Positions 33,067 through 42,560 of a DNA stretch of 64,000 nucleotides are shown in pieces. The DNA lies in the NCBI RefSeq assembly GCF_024459955.1, contig NZ_JANFXK010000003.1, positions 62,001 through 126,000 on the forward strand, read 5' to 3'. The translations under genes and the position numbers were made by a program. Source of the stretch: Anaerovorax odorimutans (GTDB lineage: Bacteria > Bacillota > Clostridia > Peptostreptococcales > Anaerovoracaceae). The notes beneath the pieces are model-generated. The model was not told where the DNA came from and made no database searches. It was given only the letters and a program-made list of their open reading frames with translations. The stretch's first letter is position 1. Every line of letters starts with the position of its first letter.

Positions 33067-35535
33067 CTATTTTACAACGATGTTGACAAGCTTGTTCGGC
33101 ACTGCGATTACTTTCGCAACGTTCTTGCCGCTTGTCAGCTTTTGTACTTTTTCGTTTTCCATTGCCAGCTTTTCCAGTTCGTCTCTGTTCAGATTTGCCG
33201 GTACGTCCATTTTTTCTTTTACTTTTCCGTTGATCTGAACTACTACTTCTACCGTGTCCTTCACCAGTGCGCTCTCATCGCAAACCGGCCACGGCTCTTT
33301 ATAAATAAAGGAATCATGTCCCAGGTGCTCCCACATTTCTTCACAGATATGCGGAGTGAACGGGGACAGCACCAATACCAGGTTTTTCACTGCCGCTCCG
33401 AAAAGACCCGGATTCACATCGCCTTCTTTATACTTGTACATCTCATTTACCAATTCCATAACGGAACTGATGGCGGTATTGAAGTTAAACCTTCCGCCCA
33501 CGTCATCGGAAACCTTCTTGATGGTATAGTTCATTGCGTAGGCCAGTTCCTTATCCGCCTTGTTTTTCAGCTCATAGCTTTCGGGAACATCCTTATATTT
33601 CTCCGAAAATTCATAGACCAGCCTGTGAACACGATTGAGGAAACGATAGCTTCCTTCTACGCCTTTATCGGACCAGTCCAGCTCTCTTTCCGGCGGAGCC
33701 GCGAAGAGGATAAAGAGTCTGGCCGTATCGGCGCCGTATTTTTCAATGATTTCAGCAGGACTTACCACGTTTCCGATGGATTTGGACATTTTCTTGCCAT
33801 CCTTAATAACCATGCCCTGGGTCAGCAGATTGGTGAACGGTTCGTCCGTATTCACAAGTCCCAGGTCATAGAGAGCCATCTGGAAGAATCTCGCGTACAT
33901 CAAGTGAAGGATCGCATGTTCCACACCGCCGATGTACTGGTCCACGCTCATCCAGTATTTTACTTTGTCCAGATTGAACGCTTCCTCTTTGTTCTGCGCG
34001 TCGCAATAACGCAGGAAATACCAGGATGAATCCAGGAAGGTATCCATGGTATCCATTTCCCTTCTGGCCGGCTTGCCGCATTTCGGGCAGACAGCCTTGG
34101 CAAAGGTCTTGCTGGTGGTAAGCGGCGACTCGCCCTTACCGGTAAATTCCACATCCGTCGGCAGCATTACCGGCAGGTTTTCTTCCTTTTCCGGCACCCA
34201 GCCGCACTCGTCGCAGTAGATCATCGGAATCGGCGTACCCCAGTATCTCTGCCTGGAAATGAGCCAGTCACGGAGTCTGTAGTTGATCGACTTTTTGCCG
34301 ATGCCCTTTTCTTCCAGATAGTCGATGATCTTAACGATGGCTTCCTTATTGTTCATGCCTGTGAACATTTCCGAATTGATCATATTACCTTCGGCGGCAA
34401 AAGCTTCCTTGAGGTTGTAAACGTCAATGTCCGGATCATCGGTATCAACGACCGGAATGATGTCCAGGCCAAATTTTGTAGCGAATTCAAAGTCTCGCTG
34501 GTCGTGAGCCGGTACGGCCATAATGGCGCCGGTACCGTAATCCATCAGGACATAGTCGGAGATATAGATTGGCACCTTTTTACCGTTGACCGGATTGATG
34601 GCGTATCTGCCGATGAACTCACCCGTCTTTTCATTAGTGGTAGAAGTACGTTCAATATCTGTCATATGCTGAACCCGGTCCAGATATGCGTTTACCGCAG
34701 GCTCGTACTCGCTGCCGGCCACCAGTTCTTTCAGATACGGGTGCTCCGGAGCCAGTACCATATAGGTCACGCCGTAGAGGGTATCCGGTCTGGTGGTAAA
34801 GATGTCCAGGCCTTTATCAAACCCTTCAATATCAAAGGTTACTTCCGCGCCGATGCTCTTGCCGATCCAGTTTTTCTGCATGATCTTTACTTTTTCCGGC
34901 CAGCCCGGCAGCTTGTCCAGGTTTTCCAACAGACGATCCGCGTAATCGGTGATCTTGAAGTACCACTGGGACAGCTCCTTTTTCCCTACTTCCGCGCCGC
35001 AGCGTTCGCACTTGCCGTCAACTACCTGTTCATTGGCCAAAACGGTCTGGCAGCTGGGGCACCAGTTGACCGGATTTTCTTTTTTATAAGCCAGCCCTTT
35101 TTTGTAGAACTGGATAAAGATCCACTGCATCCACTTGTAGTAGTCGGGATGGCAGGTGGCTACCTCTCTGTCCCAATCGTAGGAAAGTCCCAGTTCCGCC
35201 AGCTGGTCGCGCATTTCGTCAATATTATTCCAGGTCCACTCGCTGGGAGCCGCGCCATGCTTGATGGCCGCGTTTTCCGCAGGCAGGCCGAACGAATCCC
35301 ATCCCATTGGGTGGAGCACATTGAAGCCTTTCATAGTCTTGAATCTGGCAATGACATCGCCGATGGAGTAGTTCCTCACATGACCCATATGTAATTTTCC
35401 CGATGGGTAGGGGAACATTTCCAAAACATAATATTTTTCCTTGTTTTCGTCCTCAACCGTTTTGAAAACATCGGCTTCTTTCCACTTTTTCTGCCATTTG
35501 GCTTCAATTTCCGTAAAGTTATATTTGTCTATCAT
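33067..35535 (-). CDS. leuS: Leucyl-tRNA synthetase
   Basis: An 822-aa class I synthetase charging tRNA-Leu. The HIGH-type motif is HMGH at 49-52 in [14 protein letters not shown], zinc-type cysteine pairs lie in [13 protein letters not shown]...CERCG, the CP1 editing domain contains [17 protein letters not shown], and the signature loop is [10 protein letters not shown]. The C-terminal domain ends with [14 protein letters not shown]. It is abutted by rsfS (1 base), part of the nadD-yqeK-rsfS-leuS run. Two tRNA-Leu genes also lie in this window. Confidence 0.98.
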   Translation of the reverse strand: MIDKYNFTEIEAKWQKKWKEADVFKTVEDENKEKYYVLEMFPYPSGKLHMGHVRNYSIGDVIARFKTMKGFNVLHPMGWDSFGLPAENAAIKHGAAPSEWTWNNIDEMRDQLAELGLSYDWDREVATCHPDYYKWMQWIFIQFYKKGLAYKKENPVNWCPSCQTVLANEQVVDGKCERCGAEVGKKELSQWYFKITDYADRLLENLDKLPGWPEKVKIMQKNWIGKSIGAEVTFDIEGFDKGLDIFTTRPDTLYGVTYMVLAPEHPYLKELVAGSEYEPAVNAYLDRVQHMTDIERTSTTNEKTGEFIGRYAINPVNGKKVPIYISDYVLMDYGTGAIMAVPAHDQRDFEFATKFGLDIIPVVDTDDPDIDVYNLKEAFAAEGNMINSEMFTGMNNKEAIVKIIDYLEEKGIGKKSINYRLRDWLISRQRYWGTPIPMIYCDECGWVPEKEENLPVMLPTDVEFTGKGESPLTTSKTFAKAVCPKCGKPARREMDTMDTFLDSSWYFLRYCDAQNKEEAFNLDKVKYWMSVDQYIGGVEHAILHLMYARFFQMALYDLGLVNTDEPFTNLLTQGMVIKDGKKMSKSIGNVVSPAEIIEKYGADTARLFILFAAPPERELDWSDKGVEGSYRFLNRVHRLVYEFSEKYKDVPESYELKNKADKELAYAMNYTIKKVSDDVGGRFNFNTAISSVMELVNEMYKYKEGDVNPGLFGAAVKNLVLVLSPFTPHICEEMWEHLGHDSFIYKEPWPVCDESALVKDTVEVVVQINGKVKEKMDVPANLNRDELEKLAMENEKVQKLTSGKNVAKVIAVPNKLVNIVVK

Positions 35536-35536
35536 C

Positions 35537-35881
35537 TTAATCCTCCAGATCTAAAAATTCGCAGTCTCCCCAGACCTTTTCAATGTTGTATTTGTCACGC
35601 ATATCCACGGTCAAAAGATTCACGATAATATCGCCGTAGTCCATCAGAATCCAGCCGGAATGCTTCTTTCCTTCGATATTCCGGACAGATATTCCTTCCT
35701 TCTGGAATTGCTCTTCCAGTTCATCGGCCAGCGTCTCGATCTGTCTTTCGCTGCCGCCGGAGGCCAGAACCATGTAATCCGCGAAGGCGGCTTTGGTTCC
35801 AATGTTGATTACAGCAATGTCCCGTGCTTTCTTATTGTCCAGGACTCTTGCTGAAAACATTGCCATGTCTTTACAATCCAT
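35537..35881 (-). CDS. rsfS: Ribosomal silencing factor RsfS
   Basis: A 114-aa protein with the RsfS core [36 protein letters not shown] and the motif [16 protein letters not shown]. RsfS binds protein L14 and blocks subunit joining when nutrients are low. ATG 35881 has GGGAG six bases upstream, inside the end of yqeK, whose stop is directly adjacent. Length is typical. Confidence 0.95.
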   Translation of the reverse strand: MDCKDMAMFSARVLDNKKARDIAVINIGTKAAFADYMVLASGGSERQIETLADELEEQFQKEGISVRNIEGKKHSGWILMDYGDIIVNLLTVDMRDKYNIEKVWGDCEFLDLED

Positions 35882-36436
35882 TTAATTCTCCCTTCTATTT
35901 AAATCATTTCGTGCTTTTATCGTATTCTCATGGAGGAACAGTCCCCGCTCCTCAATATATGTAATAGAGCGCTCCATGGATAAGAGGCATGCCTGATCCA
36001 GCGACACTTCGGCCGTCTGCCGGATCTCATCCACTCCCGGATATTCTCTTTGCGGCTCAATGGCGTCTGCCAGATAAATCACCTTTTCCAGCAGGGACAT
36101 GCCCGCTCTGCCGGTGGTATGATAGCGCACCGCGTTCAAAATATCGGGATCAACGATGCCGTAGTCCCGCTCCATAATTTTCGCCGCAATGGGCCCGTGG
36201 GCCAGATTGGCATTATCCAGATAGTCCTGCGAAAGTCCCAGTTGTTTTACGTACATATTAAGCACGGCTGCCGGAGTGCTGCGGAACATATCGTGGTAAA
36301 GCGCGGCAGTTTCCGCCTTTTTTTCATCGCAGCCGTATTTTTTTGCCAGCTTTTTTGCAGTCTCAACAACGCCGTAGGTGTGGCGTCTGCGCTTTTCCGA
36401 TAAGTTTTTTTCAATATAAACTTCAATAGAGTCCAT
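35882..36436 (-). CDS. yqeK: YqeK family HD hydrolase (symmetrical Ap4A hydrolase type)
   Basis: A 184-aa HD-domain protein. The metal ligands are in EKRRRHTYGVVETAKKLA (His), TAALYHDMFRS (HD), and the downstream HGPIAAKIM and VRYHTTGRAGMS segments typical of YqeK. Members split Ap4A symmetrically into two ADP. The gene overlaps nadD by 14 bases and abuts rsfS, the standard Firmicutes order. Confidence 0.95.
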   Translation of the reverse strand: MDSIEVYIEKNLSEKRRRHTYGVVETAKKLAKKYGCDEKKAETAALYHDMFRSTPAAVLNMYVKQLGLSQDYLDNANLAHGPIAAKIMERDYGIVDPDILNAVRYHTTGRAGMSLLEKVIYLADAIEPQREYPGVDEIRQTAEVSLDQACLLSMERSITYIEERGLFLHENTIKARNDLNRREN

Positions 36437-37025
36437 TTATAAGGATATACCTTTCTACCTGTTCCGGCACCAGTCCGGAAAGTGATTTGCCGCTTTCCAG
36501 CCGCTCTCTGATCTGAGTGGCGGAAATGTCTCTTCTGCGGTTATGAATTTTTACAATATCCGTATTATAGACCGATTTTAACCGCTCTATACATCGGTCC
36601 AGTTCCATCTCTTTATAGCCCGGTCTCGATCCCACCGCAAAGGAATAGCTGGTCAGCATTTCCTCCGCGTTTTTCCATTTGTCGATTTTAAGGAAAGCAT
36701 CGGTACCAGTGATAAAACAGAGCTGCGTTTCCTCACCCATTTCGGCGGAGATAGCCCGCAAAGTCTTATAGGTATAGGAAATCTGCTCCTGCTTCAATTC
36801 ATAATCAGAGGCCTCAAGACCCGGAATGTCTTCCACAGCCAGTCGGACCATCGCCAGACGATGGGCCCCGCAGGTAACCTGCTTGTCCAGCTTAAAGGGC
36901 TGCAGCTTTGCCGGAATCAGCAGGACCCTGGAAAGTCCTGCCTGCTCCCTGGCATCCTCAGCCAGCCCGATATGGCCGTAATGGACGGGATCAAAGGTTC
37001 CTCCTAAAATTCCAATTCGTTTCAT
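36423..37025 (-). CDS. nadD: Nicotinate-nucleotide adenylyltransferase
   Basis: A 200-aa NadD: the nucleotide-binding GGTFDPVHYGH motif is at 8-18, with the later FITGTDAFLKIDKWKNAEEM stretch and the C-terminal DISATQIRERLESGK motif (ISSTxIR type). It forms deamido-NAD from nicotinate mononucleotide and ATP. Four bases separate it from aspS upstream. In many Firmicutes obg precedes nadD; here aspS does. Confidence 0.95.
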   Translation of the reverse strand: MKRIGILGGTFDPVHYGHIGLAEDAREQAGLSRVLLIPAKLQPFKLDKQVTCGAHRLAMVRLAVEDIPGLEASDYELKQEQISYTYKTLRAISAEMGEETQLCFITGTDAFLKIDKWKNAEEMLTSYSFAVGSRPGYKEMELDRCIERLKSVYNTDIVKIHNRRRDISATQIRERLESGKSLSGLVPEQVERYILINGLY

Positions 37026-37029
37026 GCCC

Positions 37030-38820
37030 TTACTGCTGCGCTTTCTCTTCCTCCGCCGTCTCTACTGCGATGCCCAGTTCCGCCAGCTGCTCTTGATCCA
37101 CCGGCGCCGGCGCTTCACTGACCATGCACTGGGCGGCCTGGTTCTTTGGAAAGGCGATTACTTCGCGAATGCTGCTCTGATGGGTCAGCAGCATCACCAG
37201 ACGGTCCAGACCGTAGGCCAGTCCGCCGTGGGGCGGTGCTCCGTATTTGAAGGCTTCTACCAGGAAGCCGAATTTTTCATCGATCTCCTGCTGGGAAAGT
37301 CCCAGCACCTTAAACATTCTTTCCTGTAAAGCGCGGTCATGGATACGGATGCTGCCGCCGCCCAGTTCCACGCCGTTGAGCACGATATCATAGGCCTGCG
37401 CCTTCACCCTGCCCGGATCGCTTTCCAGGAATTCCAGATCTTCCGGATTCGGGGAAGTAAACGGGTGATGCTTGGCATGGTATTCATCCGCCTCCTCATC
37501 GTACTCGAAGAGAGGGAAGTCCACCACCCACAGCAGTTCATACTGATTGTCGTCCAACAATCCCAGTTCCCCTGCGATATGACGTCTGAGGAAACCCAGG
37601 CTGTCAAAGACCACCTGCTTTTTATCGGAAACGATCAGAATCAGATCGCCTGCCTTGGCTTCAAAGACGTCTGCGATTTCCCGCAGAGCTTCCGGCGAAA
37701 AGAATTTGTTTACAGAAGAGGATATTTTGTCTTCCTCCACCTTGATCCAAACCATGCCCTTGGCGCCGTAGCTCCTTACTGCTTCCGTCAGCTTGTCAAT
37801 CTTTTTACGGGTATATGCCGCCGCCCCGCCATCGATGCAGATTCCGCGGACATCGCCGCCGGCTGCCAGCGCATCGGTAAACACTTTAAATTCACAGTCA
37901 GCCACCAAATCGTTGAGTTTTTTCAGCTCAAATCCAAATCTGGTATCCGGTTTATCGCTGCCATAGCGTTCCATGGCTTCCTCATAAGGAATCCTGCGGA
38001 AAGGCGTTGCGATGTCAATGCCCATCAGGTCTTTGAATACTTTCTTCAGGAAACCTTCCTGAATTTCGATCACATCGTCCTGATCCACAAAGGACATTTC
38101 CAGGTCAATCTGGGTGAATTCCGGCTGACGGTCAGCACGCAGATCTTCATCACGGAAACATTTTACAATCTGCATATAGCGGTCTGTTCCGGCTACCATC
38201 AGAAGCTGCTTGAACATCTGCGGCGACTGAGGCAGCGCATAGAACGCCCCCTGATTGACGCGGCTGGGAACCAGATAGTCTCTGGCGCCCTCCGGTGTGG
38301 ATTTGATCAGCATGGGCGTCTCCACTTCCGTAAAGCCCTGGCTGTCAAAGTAATCCCTTGCCAGCTTGGTCAGATTGTGGCGGAAGGTCAGGTTCTGCTG
38401 CATCTGATGCTTTCTCAGGTCCAGATAGCGGTATTTGAGCCGCAGATTATCGTCCACATTGTCGTCATCCTTGATGTAAATCGGCGGTGTATCGGCCTCC
38501 GAATAGATCATCAGATCATCGGCAAAGATTTCGATGCTCCCTGTGGGAAGATCGGCGTTTTTGGATTCTCTCTCCTTAACGGTTCCCTTGATTCCCACCA
38601 CGTATTCACTGCGCAGGCGGTCCGCTTTTTCAAACAGCTCCTGGGGAATCTGGTCGTTGAACACTACCTGAACGATGCCGGTCTTGTCGCGGACATCGCA
38701 GAAGATCAGGCCTCCAAGGTTTCTTCTCTTTTGAATCCAGCCGTTAATTACAACCTGCTCATCTATATTTTTTTCGTTGAGGACACCGCACATATGGGTC
38801 CTTTTGAGTATACGTTCCAT
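37030..38820 (-). CDS. aspS: Aspartyl-tRNA synthetase
   Basis: A 596-aa bacterial-type AspRS. The N-terminal OB fold (GWIQKRRNLGGLIFCDVRDKTG) binds the anticodon. The class II core shows motif 2 in KCFRDEDLRADRQPEFTQIDLEMS and motif 3 in GGLAYGLDRLVMLL. The GAD insertion domain lies at about 290-420. Whether it also charges tRNA-Asn (non-discriminating) cannot be read here. It follows hisS by 9 bases; hisS-aspS is a common pairing. Confidence 0.97.
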   Translation of the reverse strand: MERILKRTHMCGVLNEKNIDEQVVINGWIQKRRNLGGLIFCDVRDKTGIVQVVFNDQIPQELFEKADRLRSEYVVGIKGTVKERESKNADLPTGSIEIFADDLMIYSEADTPPIYIKDDDNVDDNLRLKYRYLDLRKHQMQQNLTFRHNLTKLARDYFDSQGFTEVETPMLIKSTPEGARDYLVPSRVNQGAFYALPQSPQMFKQLLMVAGTDRYMQIVKCFRDEDLRADRQPEFTQIDLEMSFVDQDDVIEIQEGFLKKVFKDLMGIDIATPFRRIPYEEAMERYGSDKPDTRFGFELKKLNDLVADCEFKVFTDALAAGGDVRGICIDGGAAAYTRKKIDKLTEAVRSYGAKGMVWIKVEEDKISSSVNKFFSPEALREIADVFEAKAGDLILIVSDKKQVVFDSLGFLRRHIAGELGLLDDNQYELLWVVDFPLFEYDEEADEYHAKHHPFTSPNPEDLEFLESDPGRVKAQAYDIVLNGVELGGGSIRIHDRALQERMFKVLGLSQQEIDEKFGFLVEAFKYGAPPHGGLAYGLDRLVMLLTHQSSIREVIAFPKNQAAQCMVSEAPAPVDQEQLAELGIAVETAEEEKAQQ

Positions 38821-38829
38821 CCTTTTCTC

Positions 38830-40083
38830 CTATTTTGTAAGTTCCTTAATTATGTCGTCCATTGCCACTTCCATCTGCTGAGAAGTCTCCATATCCTTGA
38901 TGGCTACCTTCTTCTCCGCCAGCTCATTATCTCCGATGACAACCGTCTTTTTAGCGTGGAGTCGGTTGGCGTATTTGAACTGGCCCTTGATGTTTCTGGC
39001 CATAGTATCCATCTCAGCGCGCACTCCGGCCTGCCGCAGCTGGCGCAGCAGTTTGAGTCCGAAAGCCTTGGCATCGTTTCCCATAACCGCGATAAAGACC
39101 TCTACGCCATCAGGTTCGGGAATCTCCACATTATTGGCTTCCATGGTCAGCAGCAGACGCTCGATGCCCAGTCCAAAGCCAACGCCCGGAATGGGAGGTC
39201 CCCCCACCTCTTCGATCAGGTGGTCGTAACGGCCTCCGCCGCAGACGGTTCCCTGGGCTCCGATACTGTTTGTGACAAACTCGAAGGCAGTCTTGGTATA
39301 ATAGTCCAGTCCTCTGACAATTCCCGGGTCCACCACAAATTCAATGCCCATATTCGTCAGGTTTTCCTGCACCTGCTCAAAGGCATCTTTGCACTCATCG
39401 CAGAGGAAATCGATCATCATCGGCGCTCCCTGCACCAGCTCCTGGCAAATTTCCGATTTGCAGTCTAAAATACGCAGCGGATTCCGCTCATAGCGATCCT
39501 TGCAGGTATCACAGAGCTCATCGTACTTGGGACGCAGAAAATCGCGGAGAGCCTTTCTGTGAGCCTCCCTGCACTGGGGACAGCCTACGCTGTTGATGCG
39601 CAGTTCCACGTTTTTGATCCCCAGACCGGAAAGAAAATCGTGAGCCAGGCAGATAACCTCCGCATCGGCCAGCATATTGTTGGTTCCAAAGACTTCAATT
39701 CCAAACTGGTGGAAGGCTCTCAGCCTGCCGGACTGCGGCTTTTCATAGCGGAAGCACGGCGTATTGTAATAGTATTTGGAAGGCTGCACGTCCGCATAGG
39801 ATTTATGTTCGATAAAAGCGCGCACCACCGGGGAAGTTCCTTCCGGCTTCAGGGTAATGCTCCTCTTTCCGTAATCCTGGAAGGTGTACATTTCTTTCTG
39901 TACGATATCAGTAGTATCGCCTACGCCTCTTGAAAACAGCTCTGTATGTTCGAAGACGGGAGTCCTGATTTCTTTAAAACCGTATTTGGCACAGATATCC
40001 GCGAAAGCCTGTTCCACATAGTGCCATTTGTACACCTGAGCGGGTAATACGTCCTTGGTGCCTTTTGGTGCGTTGGTTAACAT
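38830..40083 (-). CDS. hisS: Histidyl-tRNA synthetase
   Basis: A 417-aa class II HisRS: motif 1 region KEIRTPVFEHTELFSRGVGDTTD, motif 2 TSPVVRAFIEHK...RYEKPQSGRLRAFHQFGIE, the histidine-A motif LDYYTKTAFEF and motif 3 GFGLGIERLLLTM. A cysteine set (CPQC, CDTC, C...C) in the insertion is typical of the clostridial form. It charges tRNA-His. Four bases separate it from hemZ upstream. Confidence 0.97.
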   Translation of the reverse strand: MLTNAPKGTKDVLPAQVYKWHYVEQAFADICAKYGFKEIRTPVFEHTELFSRGVGDTTDIVQKEMYTFQDYGKRSITLKPEGTSPVVRAFIEHKSYADVQPSKYYYNTPCFRYEKPQSGRLRAFHQFGIEVFGTNNMLADAEVICLAHDFLSGLGIKNVELRINSVGCPQCREAHRKALRDFLRPKYDELCDTCKDRYERNPLRILDCKSEICQELVQGAPMMIDFLCDECKDAFEQVQENLTNMGIEFVVDPGIVRGLDYYTKTAFEFVTNSIGAQGTVCGGGRYDHLIEEVGGPPIPGVGFGLGIERLLLTMEANNVEIPEPDGVEVFIAVMGNDAKAFGLKLLRQLRQAGVRAEMDTMARNIKGQFKYANRLHAKKTVVIGDNELAEKKVAIKDMETSQQMEVAMDDIIKELTK

Positions 40084-40087
40084 CTTT

Positions 40088-41470
40088 TTACCTCCTGAAT
40101 AAATTCTTTTTCTTTCGATCCAGCATCTCCTCGATGCGCTCTATATAAATCTCATAATTGGATACGTTGGGGACCCGTTCCAGACGGTTTTCCCGCGGAT
40201 AATAAACCTTTGTGATGCCTCCGGCTCCCAGAGCTATGATGCTTTGTGCTTCTTCCATGATGCGCACGTTGTAAACGCTTAAAGCATCTTCCCTGCAGTA
40301 TCCGATATTTTCAGTGCTTCCGGCCGTATGCTTTTGCCGATAAAGATAATATGGCCGGTATCCGTTATTCCGCAGTTTTTCCGCAGCCTGGGAAAGCATG
40401 GTTTCCGCCAGCTGGGGCTGTCTGTAATGGAAATTCTCATCCATTTCCTTGAGTCTGGAGGAACGCTTTACAGCCAGGGTATGGAGCGTTATGTTTTCTG
40501 CTCCCAGTTCTATAACCTGTGCCAGCGATTCCTGAAAATTCTCTGCGGTCTCCCCCGGAAGTCCGGCAATAAGATCAGCGTTGATTCTGTCAATTCCCGC
40601 TTCGCGGGCCATTTGAAACGCCTGAAGCGTCTGCTCCTTTGTATGGGAACGGCCTATCAGCTCCAAAGTCGTATCGTGCATGGTCTGGGGATTGATGCTG
40701 ATCCGGTTTACCCCGGCAGCTTTCAGCACTTCCAGTTTTTCCGGCGTGATGGTATCGGGTCTTCCCGCTTCTACGGTCAGCTCCGCCAGCCGGGATAAGT
40801 CCATGGAATTCCTGACGCAGGCCAGCAGCTCCGCCAGCTGCTCCGCCGTAAGGGTGGTCGGGGTTCCGCCGCCGATGTAAAGCGACTCGGCAGTAATGCC
40901 GTCCGCTGCCATTCCCTGCCCGACAAAAGCAATTTCCTTATGCAGCGCTTTCAGATATCGCTCGATTTCTTCCGGGCCTGCCTGATTGGAAGTAAAGGAA
41001 CAGTACAGGCACCTGGTTGGGCAGAAGGGAATTCCGATATAAATTCCCGCTGAATCCGGCCCGGGCTTTCCCAGATACCGCTGCTGGTAGGCGTAAAGCT
41101 CCAGAAGCAGATCCGCTTTTCCTTCTTCTACCAGATAGTCCTCGATCAGCATCTGCTTTGCTTTTTCCGCGCTTCCCAGCTTTCTCTGCAGTTCTCCGGC
41201 CAGCTTTACCGGCCGTATGCCTGTAAGAATTCCCCACTTGGGACGCAGGCCGGTCTTATGCGCAAGATAGCCGTACAGCTCCCGTTTCAGCCGATCCTTG
41301 TCTCCTTCAAAAGAAAAGACAGCCGTTTCTGCCGGTACGCTTTCTTCTTCATGAGAAAAAATACGGTATTGCTGCGGCGTGAGAAAAAGCTTGATCAGCT
41401 CTTCATAAGGATTGGTATTGTCAACGTTTTGCAGTTTAAGGCCGTACAAATGGGTTGCTCTCCTTTTCAT
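40088..41470 (-). CDS. hemZ: Oxygen-independent coproporphyrinogen dehydrogenase-like HemZ (radical SAM)
   Basis: A 460-aa radical SAM protein. The cluster motif CPTRCLYC supplies C150, C154 and C157; YIGGGTPTTL follows as the SAM-binding GGTPT, then RISINPQTMHD and INADLIAGLPGET. The HemN/HemZ family decarboxylates coproporphyrinogen without oxygen, though HemZ function is less certain than HemN. The ORF opens at ATG 41470, but TTG 41449 has AAGGAG at ideal spacing and may be the true start; either way it overlaps the MBL gene (35 or 14 bases). It leads the hemZ-hisS-aspS-nadD run. Confidence 0.9.
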   Translation of the reverse strand: MKRRATHLYGLKLQNVDNTNPYEELIKLFLTPQQYRIFSHEEESVPAETAVFSFEGDKDRLKRELYGYLAHKTGLRPKWGILTGIRPVKLAGELQRKLGSAEKAKQMLIEDYLVEEGKADLLLELYAYQQRYLGKPGPDSAGIYIGIPFCPTRCLYCSFTSNQAGPEEIERYLKALHKEIAFVGQGMAADGITAESLYIGGGTPTTLTAEQLAELLACVRNSMDLSRLAELTVEAGRPDTITPEKLEVLKAAGVNRISINPQTMHDTTLELIGRSHTKEQTLQAFQMAREAGIDRINADLIAGLPGETAENFQESLAQVIELGAENITLHTLAVKRSSRLKEMDENFHYRQPQLAETMLSQAAEKLRNNGYRPYYLYRQKHTAGSTENIGYCREDALSVYNVRIMEEAQSIIALGAGGITKVYYPRENRLERVPNVSNYEIYIERIEEMLDRKKKNLFRR

Positions 41471-42059
41471 ATCCTATGTTGGTCGGACCCATATGTCCCG
41501 GGAAAACCTGGGTATCGTCCGGAAGGACATACAGCTTGCTGCGGATGGAGTCGGACAAATCATTGAAGGAACAGCCCGGGAAGTCGGTTCTTCCTATGGA
41601 CTGGCAGAAAAGCGTATCTCCGCTGAATACCACATTGCCGGTGACAATGCACATTCCTCCCGGCGAATGACCCGGCGTATGGAGAAATTTCAATTCCATG
41701 TTTCCCACCTTTAAGGTATCTCCGTCCTTTACCGTAATATCCGGGGTAAGGGTAACGGCTCCGCCCATCATAGCGCTCATGTTCATCCGTGCGTCGGCAA
41801 GCATGGGAACTTCCGCTTCATCAGCTACTACCTTTGCGTGGGGCAGTTCTTCTTTATGCTGGCTGACCCCGCCGATATGGTCGCTGTGTCCATGGGTCAG
41901 AATGATATATTCGATATCGATCCCTTCGCTGGCGATCGTTTGCGTCAGCTGGGGGTTGTAGCCGCCGGGATCGACGATAAAACCTTTCTTCGTCGTCTCA
42001 TCTTCCACGAGATACGTATTTACAGCCAGCGGACCGCTGGGCAGATTGGTGATCTTCAT
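41436..42059 (-). CDS. MBL-fold metallohydrolase (glyoxalase II-like)
   Basis: A 207-aa metallo-beta-lactamase-fold hydrolase. The zinc motif THGHSDHIGG gives H56, H58, D60 and H61; further ligands are the histidine in HTPGHSPGGM, the aspartate in FSGDTLF and the last histidine in VFPGHMGPT. Such proteins often hydrolyse thioesters like S-lactoylglutathione, but in an organism that may lack glutathione the substrate is open. It is encoded 14 bases after dtd and its end overlaps hemZ. Confidence 0.88.
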   Translation of the reverse strand: MKITNLPSGPLAVNTYLVEDETTKKGFIVDPGGYNPQLTQTIASEGIDIEYIILTHGHSDHIGGVSQHKEELPHAKVVADEAEVPMLADARMNMSAMMGGAVTLTPDITVKDGDTLKVGNMELKFLHTPGHSPGGMCIVTGNVVFSGDTLFCQSIGRTDFPGCSFNDLSDSIRSKLYVLPDDTQVFPGHMGPTNIGYEKESNPFVRP

Positions 42060-42073
42060 AAAACTTTCCCTCT

Positions 42074-42523
42074 CTAAAATGTTTTTTTGCTGTCCAGCAG
42101 AATGGTCACTGGACCGTCATTGTGTATCTTTACCAGCATATCGGCCTGAAAGACTCCTTCTTCCACGTGAACGTCCTGCTCCCGCACCAGCTCAATAAAA
42201 GCCCGGTACAGCCGGTTCGCTTCCTCAGGCCTGGCGGCTTTGGTGAAGCTGGGACGTTTTCCCTTGCGCACGTCTCCCATTAAAGTGAACTGGGAAACGG
42301 CCAGAATCTGTCCATCCACGTCTTTTACCGACAGGTTCATCTTTTCGTCCGCGTCTTCAAAGATGCGAAGTCCCACTACCTTGTCAGCGATATATTTGGC
42401 GTCGCTTTCCGTGTCATCGTCTGCTACGCCCAAAAGGACCATCAGCCCCTTTGATACGGCGCCGGTGATCGTTCCGTCCACGGTCACGCTGCTTTCTGTT
42501 ACTCTCTGTACTACTGCTCGCAT
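42074..42523 (-). CDS. dtd: D-aminoacyl-tRNA deacylase
   Basis: ATG 42523 has AGGAG five bases upstream and gives the family N-terminus [16 protein letters not shown]; the longer frame to 42583 overlaps relA and is rejected. The 149-aa protein carries the two cross-subunit active-site motifs [10 protein letters not shown] and [11 protein letters not shown] (GP-cisPro type). It removes D-amino acids and glycine from mischarged tRNAs. It lies 37 bases after relA; relA-dtd is a common Firmicutes pair. Confidence 0.97.
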   Translation of the reverse strand: MRAVVQRVTESSVTVDGTITGAVSKGLMVLLGVADDDTESDAKYIADKVVGLRIFEDADEKMNLSVKDVDGQILAVSQFTLMGDVRKGKRPSFTKAARPEEANRLYRAFIELVREQDVHVEEGVFQADMLVKIHNDGPVTILLDSKKTF

Positions 42524-42560
42524 AGCTTCTCCTGTTGTTTCTTTTTTACTGTTTTCCGAT

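Noticed and set aside
37339-39468. A 709-codon open frame on the plus strand
   Set aside because: It lies wholly antisense to aspS and hisS, which match their families end to end. Its translation resembles no protein and it lacks a ribosome site.
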